The notes: generated from the letters alone by a model not told the origin. Positions 8,558 through 20,315 are shown, counted from the first letter of the stretch. The stretch: 64,000 nt of DNA from Streptomyces griseicoloratus (GCF_014534645.1 NZ_JACVQF010000241.1:62001-126000); one strand, 5' to 3'. Numbers and translations: made by a program.

Positions 8558-9754
8558 GTGACAGCGTCCACCGTGTCCACCGCGTCCGCCGCCGCCTCGG
8601 TCGCGGGGGGAGCGCATCGCGAACACCACGAGGGAACACACCGCGAGGTCGCCCAGCGCGACGGATCGCACCGCCACCCCCAGGTCGATCCCCTGGCCGG
8701 CCTGCGCACACCCGAGGACCCGCCCTGGGACGTGTATCTGACGGGCACCGTCTTCCTCGACATCGTCTTCACCGGGCTCGACTCCGCCCCGGTGCGCGGG
8801 ACCGAGTCCTGGGCACGGGGGATGGGGTCGAGCCCGGGCGGCGTGGCGAACATGGCGACCGCGCTGGCCCGCCTCGGCCTGCGCACCTCCCTCGCCGCGG
8901 CCTTCGGCGACGACCACTACGGCGACTACTGCTGGGATGCCCTCGCCCAGGGCGAGGGCATCGACCTGACCCCGTCGCGCACCGTTCCCGGCTGGCACTC
9001 GCCGGTGACGGTCTCGATGGCGTACGAGGGCGAGCGCACGATGGTCTCCCACGGCCACGAGCCGCCCCCCGAGGAGCCGGCACCCGACTGCCCGCCCCGC
9101 GCCCGCGCCGCCATCGCCTCCCTCACGCCCGGCAGCCGGGCGCCCTGGATCGCCCAGGCCGCGGCGAACGGCACCCGCGTCTTCGCCGACGTCGGCTGGG
9201 ACGACACCGGCGCCTGGGACCTGGCCGGCCTGCCCGACCTGGCGCACTGCGAGGCGTTCCTGCCGAACGCCGAGGAGGCCATGCGCTACACCGGCACCGA
9301 CTGCCCGCGCGCCGCCGCCCACGCCCTGACCGAGCACGTGCCGCTCGCGGTGGTCACCCTCGGCGCGGAGGGCGCGTACGCGGTGGACCGGCGCAGCGGA
9401 GAGAGCGCCGAGGTCCCGGCCATCGCCGTAGAGGCCCTGGACCCGACCGGCGCCGGGGACGTCTTCGTCGCCGGGTTCGTCACCGGCACCCTGGCCGGCT
9501 GGCCGATCGCCGACCGCCTCGCCTTCGCCGGGCTGACCGCCGCCCTCTCCGTCCAGGAGTTCGGCGGCTCGCTCTCGGCGCCCGGCTGGTCCGAGATCGC
9601 CGCATGGTGGCGCCGGGTCCAGTCCGTCGAGGGCCAGGACCCGGCGGCCCTGCGCCGGTACGCGTTCCTGGCGGACCTGGTCCCGGACGGACTGGTCAGG
9701 CCCTGGCCGCTCAGGCGGGCGGTGCCGACGATCGGCTTCCGCCGGCCGGCCTGA
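8558..9754 (+). CDS. PfkB family carbohydrate kinase
   Basis: A 398-residue ribokinase-type sugar kinase. The second PfkB signature DPTGAGDVFVAGFV contains the catalytic aspartate and anion-hole GAGD, and SSPGGVANMATALARLG is the substrate-binding N-terminal motif. The first 50 residues are polar and histidine-rich before the beta-meander starts at YLTGTVFLDIVF. The GTG has AGGGAG 6 nt upstream. The gene lies 94 nt downstream of the permease on the same strand and may be part of the sugar-acid operon, perhaps acting on 2-keto-3-deoxy acids or a related sugar, but the substrate cannot be assigned. Confidence 0.82.
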   Translation: MTASTVSTASAAASVAGGAHREHHEGTHREVAQRDGSHRHPQVDPLAGLRTPEDPPWDVYLTGTVFLDIVFTGLDSAPVRGTESWARGMGSSPGGVANMATALARLGLRTSLAAAFGDDHYGDYCWDALAQGEGIDLTPSRTVPGWHSPVTVSMAYEGERTMVSHGHEPPPEEPAPDCPPRARAAIASLTPGSRAPWIAQAAANGTRVFADVGWDDTGAWDLAGLPDLAHCEAFLPNAEEAMRYTGTDCPRAAAHALTEHVPLAVVTLGAEGAYAVDRRSGESAEVPAIAVEALDPTGAGDVFVAGFVTGTLAGWPIADRLAFAGLTAALSVQEFGGSLSAPGWSEIAAWWRRVQSVEGQDPAALRRYAFLADLVPDGLVRPWPLRRAVPTIGFRRPA

Positions 9755-9759
9755 GCGGA

Positions 9760-9774
9760 GTGACCACCGGTCAC
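9760..9774. promoter_or_regulatory. 15-bp palindrome between the kinase gene and phoH
   Basis: GTGACC-ACC-GGTCAC is a perfect inverted repeat with a 3-nt centre, starting 6 nt after the kinase stop. It may be a weak terminator or an operator for the phoH operon; there is no T-tract. Confidence 0.3.
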
Positions 9775-9901
9775 CGGGGCGAACGCACTGCCGAAAAGCC
9801 CTACGGCCTTGTCAGCCCACCGTCGTACCCTGGGAATCGCGAGGCCGCCCTCAGCCGTGCGGCCGTGACGAGGAGGAACCGCAGGCCTTAAGCGCCGGCC
9901 C

Positions 9902-10981
<1,080 letters not shown>

Positions 10982-10993
10982 ACCAGCAGCACC

Positions 10994-11491
10994 ATGTCGA
11001 TCGACGTCAACAACGAGTCCGGCACCGAGGTCGACGAGCAGGCGATCCTCGACATCGCCCGCTACGCGCTCGCGCGGATGCGCATCCACCCGCTCTCCGA
11101 GCTCTCGGTGATCGTCGTGGACGCCGACGCCATGGAGCAGCTCCACATCCAGTGGATGGACCTGCCCGGACCCACGGATGTCATGTCCTTCCCGATGGAC
11201 GAGCTGCGTCCGCCGTCGAAGGACGACGACGAGCCGCCGCAGGGCCTGCTCGGCGACATCGTGCTGTGCCCGGAGGTGGCCGCGAAGCAGGGCGCCGAGG
11301 CGGAGACGCGGCACACCATGGACGAGGAGCTCCAGCTGCTCACCGTCCACGGTGTGCTGCACCTGCTCGGCTACGACCACGAGGAGCCCGACGAGAAGGC
11401 CGAGATGTTCGGCCTGCAGGCGGCCATCGTGGACGGCTGGCGTGCGGAGAAGGGCCTGACCGGCCCGTCCCCGGCTCCGACCGTCTCATGA
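10994..11491 (+). CDS. ybeY: Endoribonuclease YbeY (rRNA maturation)
   Basis: A 165-residue single-strand-specific metalloendoribonuclease needed for 16S rRNA 3'-end maturation and ribosome quality control. The UPF0054 signature [15 protein letters not shown] provides the three zinc-binding histidines, and [11 protein letters not shown] is the conserved substrate-side loop. The ATG follows phoH by 12 nt, and the stop overlaps the next gene in an ATGA junction, giving tight coupling. Length and motifs match the family throughout. Confidence 0.95.
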   Translation: MSIDVNNESGTEVDEQAILDIARYALARMRIHPLSELSVIVVDADAMEQLHIQWMDLPGPTDVMSFPMDELRPPSKDDDEPPQGLLGDIVLCPEVAAKQGAEAETRHTMDEELQLLTVHGVLHLLGYDHEEPDEKAEMFGLQAAIVDGWRAEKGLTGPSPAPTVS

Positions 11492-12798
11492 GCCCGGCAC
11501 TCGTCGCCGGCGCGGTCGCCCTGGTGGTCGTCGCCTGGCTCGCCGCCTCGGCGGAGGCGGGCCTGGCGCGGGTCTCCAGCTTCCGCGCCGAGGAGGCCGT
11601 ACGGTCCGGGCGGCGGGGCAGCGCCAAGCTCGCCAAGGTCGCCGCCGACCCCACCCGCTACCTCAACGTGGCGCTGCTGGTCCGCGTCGCCTGCGAGATG
11701 GCGGCCGCCGCGCTGGTCACCTACGCCTGCCTCAGGCAGTTCGACAGCACCGGCGAGGCCCTGGTGATCGCCATCGCGGTCATGGTCCTCGTCTCCTACG
11801 TCGCCGTCGGGGTCTCCCCGCGCACCATCGGCCGCCAGCACCCGCTGAACACGGCGACGGCGGCGGCGTACGTCCTGGTGCCGCTGGCGAGGATCATGGG
11901 CCCGATCCCGTCGCTGCTCATCCTCATCGGCAACGCGCTCACGCCCGGCAAGGGCTTCCGCCGCGGCCCCTTCGCCTCCGAGGCGGAGCTGCGCGCGCTG
12001 GTCGACCTCGCCGAGAAGGAGTCCCTGATCGAGGCCGAGGAGCGCCGCATGGTGCACTCGGTGTTCGAGCTGGGCGACACGCTCGTACGCGAGGTCATGG
12101 TCCCGCGCACCGACCTCGTGGTCATCGAGCGCTACAAGACCATCCGCCAGGCCCTCACCCTCGCCCTGCGCTCCGGCTTCTCCCGGATCCCGGTCACCGG
12201 CGACAGCGAGGACGACGTCGTCGGGATCGTGTACCTGAAGGACCTGGCCCGCAAGACGCACATCAGCCGGGACGCGGAGAGCGAGCTGGTGTCCACGGCG
12301 ATGCGGCCGGCGTTCTTCGTGCCGGACACCAAGAACGCCGGTGACCTGCTGCGCGAGATGCAGAAGGAACGCAACCACGTCGCCGTCGTCATCGACGAGT
12401 ACGGCGGCACCGCCGGCATCGTCACCATCGAGGACATCCTGGAGGAGATCGTCGGCGAGATCACCGACGAGTACGACCGCGAGCTGCCGCCGGTCCAGGA
12501 CCTCGGCGAGGACCGCTACCGGGTCACCGCCCGCCTCGACATCGGCGACCTCGGCGAGCTGTACGGGCTCGAGGCGTTCGACGACGAGGACGTGGAGACC
12601 GTCGGCGGCCTGCTGGCCAAGGCGCTCGGCCGGGTGCCGATCGCCGGCGCCACGTCCGTCGTCGAGCTGCCCGACGGCCGCGAACTGCGGCTGACCGCCG
12701 AGGCCGCGGCCGGCCGGCGGAACAAGATCGTGACGGTGCTGGCGGAGCCGGTCGCCGCGGCCGCCGCCGCGGAGGACGGGGAGAAGAAGGCGGAATGA
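11488..12798 (+). CDS. CorC/HlyC family membrane protein (CNNM-type domain, CBS pair)
   Basis: A 436-residue membrane protein. The N-terminal CNNM/DUF21 domain has about four hydrophobic segments (residues 1-150). It is followed by two CBS domains ([11 protein letters not shown]... and [10 protein letters not shown]...[23 protein letters not shown]) and a C-terminal CorC_HlyC domain starting near [10 protein letters not shown]. The family is linked to Mg2+/Co2+ export or its regulation and is often misnamed hemolysin. The ATG at 11488 overlaps the ybeY TGA (ATGA), which fixes this start against longer upstream reading. It in turn overlaps the YjbR-like gene by 4 nt. Confidence 0.92.
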   Translation: MSPALVAGAVALVVVAWLAASAEAGLARVSSFRAEEAVRSGRRGSAKLAKVAADPTRYLNVALLVRVACEMAAAALVTYACLRQFDSTGEALVIAIAVMVLVSYVAVGVSPRTIGRQHPLNTATAAAYVLVPLARIMGPIPSLLILIGNALTPGKGFRRGPFASEAELRALVDLAEKESLIEAEERRMVHSVFELGDTLVREVMVPRTDLVVIERYKTIRQALTLALRSGFSRIPVTGDSEDDVVGIVYLKDLARKTHISRDAESELVSTAMRPAFFVPDTKNAGDLLREMQKERNHVAVVIDEYGGTAGIVTIEDILEEIVGEITDEYDRELPPVQDLGEDRYRVTARLDIGDLGELYGLEAFDDEDVETVGGLLAKALGRVPIAGATSVVELPDGRELRLTAEAAAGRRNKIVTVLAEPVAAAAAAEDGEKKAE

Positions 12799-13154
12799 CC
12801 CCTCGGGAGCTGCGCGCCCTCTGCCTGTCCTTCAACGCGGCCGTGGAGGACTTCCCCTTCAACCCGGAGACCTCGGTGTTCAAGGTGCAGGGCAAGATGT
12901 TCGCCCTGGTGAACCTGGACGCGCGCCCGCTCACGGTCAACCTCAAGTGCGACCCGGACGACGCCGTCCGGCTGCGCACCGAGCACGAGGGCCTGATCGT
13001 GCCCGGCTGGCACATGAACAAGCGCCACTGGAACACGGTCACCGCCGACGGCGGCCTCCCGGACCGCCTGGTCCGGGAACTGGTCGAGGACTCCTACGAC
13101 CTGGTCGTCGCCGGACTGCCCCGAGCCGACCGCCTCCGCCTCGACCGCCCCTGA
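12795..13154 (+). CDS. MmcQ/YjbR family DNA-binding-fold protein
   Basis: A 119-residue protein of the MmcQ/YjbR family (CyaY-like fold). Family hallmarks are FPFNPETSVFKVQGKMFALVN, the PLTVNLKCDP strand and the conserved PGWHMNKRHWNTV near the C-terminus. The molecular role of this family is not established; a DNA-binding fold has been proposed from structure. The ATG overlaps the corC stop (ATGA), so it is cotranslated with the membrane protein. Confidence 0.88.
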   Translation: MTPRELRALCLSFNAAVEDFPFNPETSVFKVQGKMFALVNLDARPLTVNLKCDPDDAVRLRTEHEGLIVPGWHMNKRHWNTVTADGGLPDRLVRELVEDSYDLVVAGLPRADRLRLDRP

Positions 13155-13210
13155 GCCGGCCCGGCGCGTGGCCGTGCACCCCGTCGCGGGAGGTCCGGTC
13201 CGCGGCTACG

Positions 13211-13216
13211 TATGCT
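13211..13216 (+). promoter_or_regulatory. -10 hexamer of a possible leaderless promoter for the deaminase-like gene
   Basis: TATGCT lies 6 nt before the ATG at 13223 with no ribosome-binding site between. An internal promoter inside the phoH-era cluster would explain the 68-nt gap here, the largest break in an otherwise overlapping operon. Confidence 0.35.
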
Positions 13217-13222
13217 CGGCAC

Positions 13223-13576
13223 ATGACCGACAGCAGCGCGCTCGACCCCGAGGACCGCAAGATCGTCACCCTGGCCCGTTCCGCGCGGGCCCGCAACGGC
13301 GTGCCCGAGGGGGCGGCCGTACGGGACGAGACCGGCCGTACGTATGTCGCCGGGACCGTCGCCCTGGACTCGCTCCGGCTCAGCGCCCTGCAGACGGCGG
13401 TGGCGATGGCGGTGGCGTCCGGCGCGAAGTCGCTGGAGGCGGCGGCCGTGGTGACCGAGTCGGCGTCTGCGTCGGCCGAGGACCTGGCGGCGGTCCGGGA
13501 CCTGGGCGGCGCCGGGACCCCGGTGCTGGTGGCCGCTCCGGACGGGACCGTCCGCGAGACGGTGCCGGCGGGCTGA
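13223..13576 (+). CDS. Degenerate cytidine deaminase-like protein lacking zinc ligands
   Basis: A 117-residue protein in the position where actinobacteria carry a small gene before era. Its length and alternating pattern follow the cytidine deaminase fold (GRTYVAGTVALDSLRLSALQTAVAMAVASG aligns with the helix that normally holds the catalytic motif). However, the C/H-A-E motif is replaced by SALQ, and no PCxxC pair exists; there is not a single cysteine or histidine in the whole protein. It therefore cannot bind zinc in the usual way and is unlikely to deaminate. A structural or regulatory role is possible. The fold assignment is by pattern only. Confidence 0.72.
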   Translation: MTDSSALDPEDRKIVTLARSARARNGVPEGAAVRDETGRTYVAGTVALDSLRLSALQTAVAMAVASGAKSLEAAAVVTESASASAEDLAAVRDLGGAGTPVLVAAPDGTVRETVPAG

Positions 13577-13670
13577 CGCGGGCCGTTCCGGTGCGTCCGG
13601 TCGCCCACTCCCCGGTCGTGGGCGGCCGGATGGTACGGCGGTGCTCCGGCGATCAGGGAGAATGGGCGCC

Positions 13671-14624
13671 ATGAGCGTTCGTACCCAGTCATCCGAAAAG
13701 CCGGCCGAGGCTGTCCACCGGGCCGGCTTCGCCTGCTTCGTGGGCCGCCCCAACGCGGGCAAGTCCACCCTCACGAACGCTCTGGTCGGGCAGAAGGTGG
13801 CGATCACCTCGAACCGGCCGCAGACGACCCGGCACACCGTGCGGGGCATCGTGCACCGCCCCGAGGCCCAGCTGATCCTGGTGGACACCCCGGGGCTGCA
13901 CAAGCCGCGCACGCTGCTGGGCGAGCGGCTGAACGACGTGGTGCGCACGACGTGGGCCGAGGTCGACGTCATCGGCTTCTGCCTGCCGGCCAACGAGAAG
14001 ATCGGGCCGGGCGACCGGTTCATCGCCAAGGAACTGGCCGCGATCAAGAAGACCCCCAAGATCGCCGTCGTCACCAAGACCGACCTGGTGGACTCCAAGA
14101 CCCTGGCCGAGCAGCTGATCGCGATCGACCGGCTGGGGGAGGAGCTGGGGATCACCTGGGCGGAGATCGTCCCGGTGTCGGCCACCGCCGGCAAGCAGGT
14201 GGACCTGCTCGCGGACCTGCTGATCCCGTTGCTGCCGGAGGGCCCCGCGCTCTACCCCGAGGGCGACCTGACCGACGAGCCCGAGCAGGTGATGGTCGCC
14301 GAGCTGATCCGGGAGGCCGCGCTGGAGGGCGTCCGCGACGAGCTGCCGCACTCCATCGCGGTGGTCGTGGAGGAGATGCTGCCCCGCGAGGACCGCCCCG
14401 CCGACAAGCCGCTCCTCGACATCCACGCCAACGTCTTCATCGAACGCCCCAGCCAGAAGGGCATCATCATCGGCCCCAAGGGCAAGCGCCTGAAGGAGGT
14501 CGGCATCAAGTCCCGCAAGCAGATCGAGGCACTGCTGGGCACACCCGTCTTCCTCGACCTGCACGTGAAGGTGGCGAAGGACTGGCAGCGGGACCCGAAG
14601 CAGCTGCGCCGGCTGGGGTTCTGA
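13671..14624 (+). CDS. era: GTPase Era
   Basis: A 317-residue ribosome-assembly GTPase. The G-domain has GRPNAGKST (G1), the TTRHT switch (G2), DTPGLHKP (G3) and TKTD (G4). The C-terminal KH domain, which binds the 16S rRNA 3' end, has the family motif GIIIGPKGKRLKEVG. The ATG at 13671 has AGGGAG about 10 nt upstream and matches the usual N-terminus; in-frame starts at 13641 (GTG) and 13662 (ATG) would only add a few residues. Its work on 30S maturation fits that of YbeY in the same cluster. A hairpin follows the stop. Confidence 0.95.
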   Translation: MSVRTQSSEKPAEAVHRAGFACFVGRPNAGKSTLTNALVGQKVAITSNRPQTTRHTVRGIVHRPEAQLILVDTPGLHKPRTLLGERLNDVVRTTWAEVDVIGFCLPANEKIGPGDRFIAKELAAIKKTPKIAVVTKTDLVDSKTLAEQLIAIDRLGEELGITWAEIVPVSATAGKQVDLLADLLIPLLPEGPALYPEGDLTDEPEQVMVAELIREAALEGVRDELPHSIAVVVEEMLPREDRPADKPLLDIHANVFIERPSQKGIIIGPKGKRLKEVGIKSRKQIEALLGTPVFLDLHVKVAKDWQRDPKQLRRLGF

Positions 14625-14632
14625 GCTGAGGG

Positions 14633-14653
14633 GCCCTCCCGTTCGGAGGGGGC
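14633..14653. terminator. Hairpin between convergent era and GH1 genes
   Basis: CCCTCC (14634-14639) pairs with GGAGGG (14645-14650), with flanking G/C extending the stem. It lies in the 32-bp gap between two convergent stops, so it probably ends both transcripts. No T-run follows, as is common in Streptomyces. Confidence 0.6.
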
Positions 14654-14656
14654 TCG

Positions 14657-15961
14657 TCACCTCTGGGCGCGCAGGACGTTCCGGTACCAGGCGTATGACG
14701 CCTTCGGCGTGCGCTTCTGCGTGGTGAAGTCCACGTGGACCAGGCCGAACCGGCGTGCGTAGCCCTCCGCCCACTCGAAGTTGTCCAGCAGCGACCACAC
14801 GAAGTAGCCGCGTACGTCGACCCCGGCGGCCAGCGCCTCGTGCAGGGCCCGTACGTGCCCGTCCAGGTAGGCGATGCGGTCCTGGTCGTCGAGGCCGTCG
14901 TAGGAGCAGCCGTTCTCGGTGATCATGACCGGTGGGAGCCGGTCGCGGTAGCGGGCGCGGAAGCCGGTGAGCAGTTCCGTCAGCCCTTCCGGGACGACGG
15001 GCCAGCCGAAGTCCGTCACCGGTCGGCCCTCGATCTCCCGCACGGAGAAGGGCAGCCCGGCGGGGAGCGTCAGACCGCCGAACTCGGTCCCGGCGCCCTG
15101 CGGGGCGCCCACCCGGGCCGGCGCGTAGTAGTTCATGCCGTACCAGTCCAGCGGCTCGGCGATGATCTCCAGGTCCGCTGCCACGTCCCCGGGCATCAGC
15201 TCGCCGATGCCCTCCGGGTACCGGCCCAGCAGCAGCGGGTCCGCGAACAGCCGGTTCAGCAGGACGTCGTAGAAGTCCGCCGCCTCCCGGTCGGCGGGCT
15301 CGTCCGACGCCGGCCGGACCGGGGCGTGGGAATTGGCGATCCCGATGTCCGTGGCGCCGGACGCGCGCAGCGCCCGCACCGCCAGGCCGTGCGCCAGCAG
15401 CTGGTGGTGGGCCACCGGCAGGGCGTCGAAGAGCAGCTCCTTGCCGGGGGCGTGGGCGCCGAGGGCGTGGCCGAGCAGGGTGTGCTCGGCGGGTTCGTTC
15501 AGCGTGATCCACGTGCCCACGCGGTCCCCGAGCCGGTCCGCGACCACCGACACGTACGCGGCGAACCGGGACGCCGTGTCCCGCTCCAGCCAGTCCAGGT
15601 CCACCGGCAGGTCCCAGTGGAAGAGGGTCGGCACCGGCCGTACGCCCGCCGCGCACAGCTCGTCCACCAGACGGTCGTAGAAGTCCAGGCCGCCGGGGGA
15701 GTCCACCCGCGGCCAGGAGACCGAGAAGCGGTACGCGTCCACGCCCAGGTCCGCCATGAGCGCCACGTCCTCGCGGTAGCGGTGGTAGTGGTCGCAGGCC
15801 ACCGCCGCCGTGGAGCCGTCCCTGACCCGTCCCGGCAGGTCCGTGAAGGCGTCCCACACCGACCTCCCGCGCTCGGTCGCCGCGCCCTCGATCTGGTGCG
15901 CCGAGGTCGACACGCCCCACAGGAAGCCGTCCGGGAACCGGGGAATCGGGTTGGTCGCCAT
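14657..15961 (-). CDS. Glycoside hydrolase family 1 beta-glucosidase
   Basis: A GH1 retaining beta-glycosidase of about 434 residues. The acid/base glutamate is in TLNEPAEH and the nucleophile in ITENGCSYDG; the N-terminal FPDGFLWGVSTSAHQIEG and C-terminal GYFVWSLLDNFEW/GLVHVDF segments are family signatures. No signal peptide is present, so it acts on imported beta-glucosides such as cellobiose in the cytosol. The ATG at 15961 places the start 7 residues before the FPDGFLWG motif, as in relatives; an upstream ATG at 15997 would add 12 residues. No transporter or LacI regulator lies beside it. Confidence 0.9.
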   Translation of the reverse strand: MATNPIPRFPDGFLWGVSTSAHQIEGAATERGRSVWDAFTDLPGRVRDGSTAAVACDHYHRYREDVALMADLGVDAYRFSVSWPRVDSPGGLDFYDRLVDELCAAGVRPVPTLFHWDLPVDLDWLERDTASRFAAYVSVVADRLGDRVGTWITLNEPAEHTLLGHALGAHAPGKELLFDALPVAHHQLLAHGLAVRALRASGATDIGIANSHAPVRPASDEPADREAADFYDVLLNRLFADPLLLGRYPEGIGELMPGDVAADLEIIAEPLDWYGMNYYAPARVGAPQGAGTEFGGLTLPAGLPFSVREIEGRPVTDFGWPVVPEGLTELLTGFRARYRDRLPPVMITENGCSYDGLDDQDRIAYLDGHVRALHEALAAGVDVRGYFVWSLLDNFEWAEGYARRFGLVHVDFTTQKRTPKASYAWYRNVLRAQR

Positions 15962-16018
15962 GCGCGGATCATCCGTACCCCCGGTAACCGAAGTCAACGC
16001 CCGTGCGTCACCGCACCG

Positions 16019-16285
16019 TCACGCCCCTTCCTTCAGCACGCGCGAGATCAGTTTGCGCTGCTCGTCCGTCAGCCGGGGATCACTGGCGTACACCGTCTTC
16101 CCGTCCACGGTGATCTGGTAGCTGAACCCGTCCGGCACCCCGATCGGCGGCGTCTCCCGGCCGTCGGCGACCGCCCGCTCGGCCAGGGCGTGCCACTCCG
16201 GCGCGTCGGGGCGGCCGGCGGTGTCCACCTCCGCGTGGCGTTCGATGCCCGCGAAGCCTCCTGTGCGCCTCACCTGAATCCGCAT
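16019..16285 (-). CDS. Emfourin-like protealysin inhibitor
   Basis: An 88-residue protein that starts MRIQVRRTGGFAGIERHAEVD, the pattern of emfourin, the small proteinaceous inhibitor encoded beside protealysin-like M4 proteases. No signal peptide is seen, which matches an intracellular inhibitor. It lies 21 nt downstream of the M4 protease on the same strand, the known operon arrangement. The family assignment rests on the N-terminal pattern, size and context. A stoichiometric inhibition of the neighbouring protease is inferred. Confidence 0.8.
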   Translation of the reverse strand: MRIQVRRTGGFAGIERHAEVDTAGRPDAPEWHALAERAVADGRETPPIGVPDGFSYQITVDGKTVYASDPRLTDEQRKLISRVLKEGA

Positions 16286-16306
16286 GGAACCGTGTCTAGT
16301 ACGGAA

Positions 16307-17377
16307 CTACAGCGTGCGCACCCCGACCTGCTCCCACGCCTTGCGCACGGCCTCCAGCTCCTCGCCGTCGCCGTAGCGCTCCCGGGCGGCCTTCACCGTC
16401 AGTGTGGCGAAGTCCGTGAACTGCGCGTCCTGCTCCAGCTCGCCGCCGGTCAGCACGTCGTACCAGATCTGGCCCGCCCGCTCCCAGGCATGGCCGCCGA
16501 GCCGCACGGCGAACAGGTGGAAGGCGCGGTTGGGGATGCCGGAGTTGATGTGGACACCGCCGTTGTCGCGGCCGGTGCGGACGTAGTCGTCCATCGTCGC
16601 GGGCTGCGGGTCCTTGCCGAGGACGTCGTCGTCGTACGCCGTGCCCGGCGCCTTCATCGAGCGCAGCGCCACCCCCGTCACGCGCGGGGCGAGCAGTCCG
16701 GCGCCGATCAGCCAGTCGGCCTCGGTGGCGGTCTGGCCGAGCGTGTACTGCTTGATGAGGGAGCCGAAGACGTCCGACACCGACTCGTTGAGCGCGCCGG
16801 ACTGGCCGAAGTAGGTCAGGTTGGCGGTGTGCTGGGTGACGCCGTGGGCGAGTTCGTGGCCGATGACGTCGACGGGGATCGTGAAGTCGAGGAAGATCTC
16901 GCCGTCCCCGTCGCCGAAGACCATCTGCTCGCCGTTCCAGAAGGCGTTGTTGTAGTCGCGGTCGTAGTGCACGGTCGCGTCCAGCGGCATCCCGGCGCCG
17001 TCGATGGAATCGCGCCCGTACGCCTTGAGGAGCAGCTCGAAGGTGGCGCCGAGGCCCGCGTAGGCGCGGTTGACGGTGGCGTCCTTGCCGGGCGCGTCGC
17101 CCTCGCCGCGCACCTTCGTGCCGGGCAGGTCGGTGCCGTGCCGGGCGTCGTAGACGGTGCGGTGCGGCTGCCCGGGCTCGGCACCGGCGGGCAGGGCCAC
17201 GGCGGGGGCGCCGATGACGGTGGTCAGACGGCGCTGGGTGCGCTCGAAGGCGTCGCGCTGCAGCGTCCGGCGCGCGGGGCCGGCCAGCACGGGGTCGTCG
17301 GCCTGCGAGAGCCGGTCGAGGACGTGCGGCGGGACGATGGTGCAGAAGACGGGCTCGAAGCCCCCGTTGGTGGTCAT
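16307..17377 (-). CDS. Protealysin-type M4 metallopeptidase
   Basis: A 356-residue thermolysin-family protease. The zinc motif H174-E-L-A-H178 is followed by the downstream glutamate ligand in GALNESVSDVFG and the catalytic histidine region in DNGGVHINSGIPNRAF. Unlike secreted thermolysins it has no signal peptide and only a short propeptide of about 50 residues containing VPPHVL at 15-20, which corresponds to the PPSP motif of protealysins. It is therefore a cytosolic or leaderless-export protease. The ATG at 17377 with an AAGGG about 9 nt upstream is chosen over a track of 36 extra residues. An emfourin-like inhibitor gene follows directly. Confidence 0.9.
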   Translation of the reverse strand: MTTNGGFEPVFCTIVPPHVLDRLSQADDPVLAGPARRTLQRDAFERTQRRLTTVIGAPAVALPAGAEPGQPHRTVYDARHGTDLPGTKVRGEGDAPGKDATVNRAYAGLGATFELLLKAYGRDSIDGAGMPLDATVHYDRDYNNAFWNGEQMVFGDGDGEIFLDFTIPVDVIGHELAHGVTQHTANLTYFGQSGALNESVSDVFGSLIKQYTLGQTATEADWLIGAGLLAPRVTGVALRSMKAPGTAYDDDVLGKDPQPATMDDYVRTGRDNGGVHINSGIPNRAFHLFAVRLGGHAWERAGQIWYDVLTGGELEQDAQFTDFATLTVKAARERYGDGEELEAVRKAWEQVGVRTL

Positions 17378-17397
17378 GCCCGGCACCCTTGCACTCT

Positions 17398-17413
17398 GTG
17401 ACCCGACTGTCAC
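17398..17413. promoter_or_regulatory. Inverted repeat upstream of the M4 protease
   Basis: GTGAC-N6-GTCAC lies 20 nt upstream of the protease ATG. It is a plausible operator, but the arms are short and no clear promoter hexamers flank it. Confidence 0.3.
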
Positions 17414-17568
17414 CACCCGCAACCATGATTGGTGAAATGTGAGGACATGGGGACGCGGAGTCACTCCCGAAGTGGTATACGGCACTTTTTGTCCCGATTC
17501 CCGCTCCGGTCCCGCATACTGATACGGATCCGCGCACCCGGCGGGGCTCGGCTAGGCTGCGGAGCACC

Positions 17569-19436
<1,868 letters not shown>

Positions 19437-19457
19437 CCAGCCGAATCGGTGGTTCGA

Positions 19458-19490
19458 GGCCCCGTTCGCCGGAAACAGGCGGGCGGGGCC
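19458..19490 (+). terminator. Terminator after leuA
   Basis: GGCCCCGTTCGCC (19458-19470) pairs with GGCGGGCGGGGCC (19478-19490), giving a 13-bp G/C-rich stem with one G-U pair and a 7-nt loop 21 nt after the leuA stop. Confidence 0.75.
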
Positions 19491-19546
19491 CCGTCGTATA
19501 CCGGCCATCTCCACGCGCAGGTCACGGAAAGGTCTCCTCCGGGGTA

Positions 19547-19575
19547 CTGACTCCGCGTCGGCGATGTGGCTAACA
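19547..19575 (+). promoter_or_regulatory. Promoter of the TerB-like gene
   Basis: CTGACT (19547-19552), a 17-nt spacer and TAACAT (19570-19575) give a vegetative-type promoter with about 40 nt of leader ending at GGAGG and the GTG at 19620. Confidence 0.5.
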
Positions 19576-19619
19576 TCACGCCAGTGCGGCGATGTTGCCG
19601 CGGGTTACGGAGGTGCGAC

Positions 19620-20315
19620 GTGCTGCCTGGACGGGGACGAAACGGCCGAGCTGCCCGGCTGCCGCGCATCCTGGGCACCCGCACCGCATGGACGGCCGTC
19701 GGCGACGGCGAGTTCTTCTGCCCCGCCTGCGGCGGCGACCGCAACTACCAGCGGCTCACCGGCCGGCGCCGGCTCACCCTCCTCGGCGTGCCGCTGCTGC
19801 CGCGCGGCGAGTCCGCGCCGACCGTCGAGTGCGCGGCCTGCGGCGGGCACTTCGGCACCGACGTCCTCGACCACCCGACCACCACCCGCTTCTCCGCGAT
19901 GCTCCGCGACGCCGTCCACACCGTCGCCCTCGCGGTCCTGGCCGCGGGCGGCGCCTGCTCCCGTACGTCCCTGGAGACGGCGGCCGCCGCCGTGCGCGCT
20001 GCCGGCTTCGACGACTGCACCGAGGACCAGCTGAGCGCGCTGGTGGAGGCGCTGGAGGCGGACACCGGCCGGGTCCGCGGGGAGCCCTGCGTGCCCGGCC
20101 TGGCGATAGAGCTGCACGAGGCGCTGGACCCGCTGGCCCCGCACCTCGCCGCCGTCGGCCGCGAGTCGATCCTGCTCCAGGGCGCCCGCATCGCACTGGC
20201 CGACGGCCCCTACACACCCGCCGAGCGCGACGTCCTCGCCACCGTCGGAGCGGCCCTGACCATCTGCTCCGACGACGTGACCCGGCTCCTCGCGGCGGCG
20301 CGCACGCCGTCCTGA
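19620..20315 (+). CDS. TerB-like protein with N-terminal zinc ribbon
   Basis: A 231-residue protein. Residues about 30-80 contain two CxxC knuckles (FFCPACGGD and VECAACGGH) that form a zinc ribbon; residues about 90-230 are an all-helical TerB/DjlA-like domain. TerB domains occur in tellurite and stress-response complexes and bind metal, but this architecture is widespread in Streptomyces and its role is unknown. GGAGG at 19609-19613, 6 nt before the GTG, decides the start against longer in-frame readings from 19566. It is convergent with the acetyltransferase gene 17 bp away. Confidence 0.78.
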   Translation: MLPGRGRNGRAARLPRILGTRTAWTAVGDGEFFCPACGGDRNYQRLTGRRRLTLLGVPLLPRGESAPTVECAACGGHFGTDVLDHPTTTRFSAMLRDAVHTVALAVLAAGGACSRTSLETAAAAVRAAGFDDCTEDQLSALVEALEADTGRVRGEPCVPGLAIELHEALDPLAPHLAAVGRESILLQGARIALADGPYTPAERDVLATVGAALTICSDDVTRLLAAARTPS

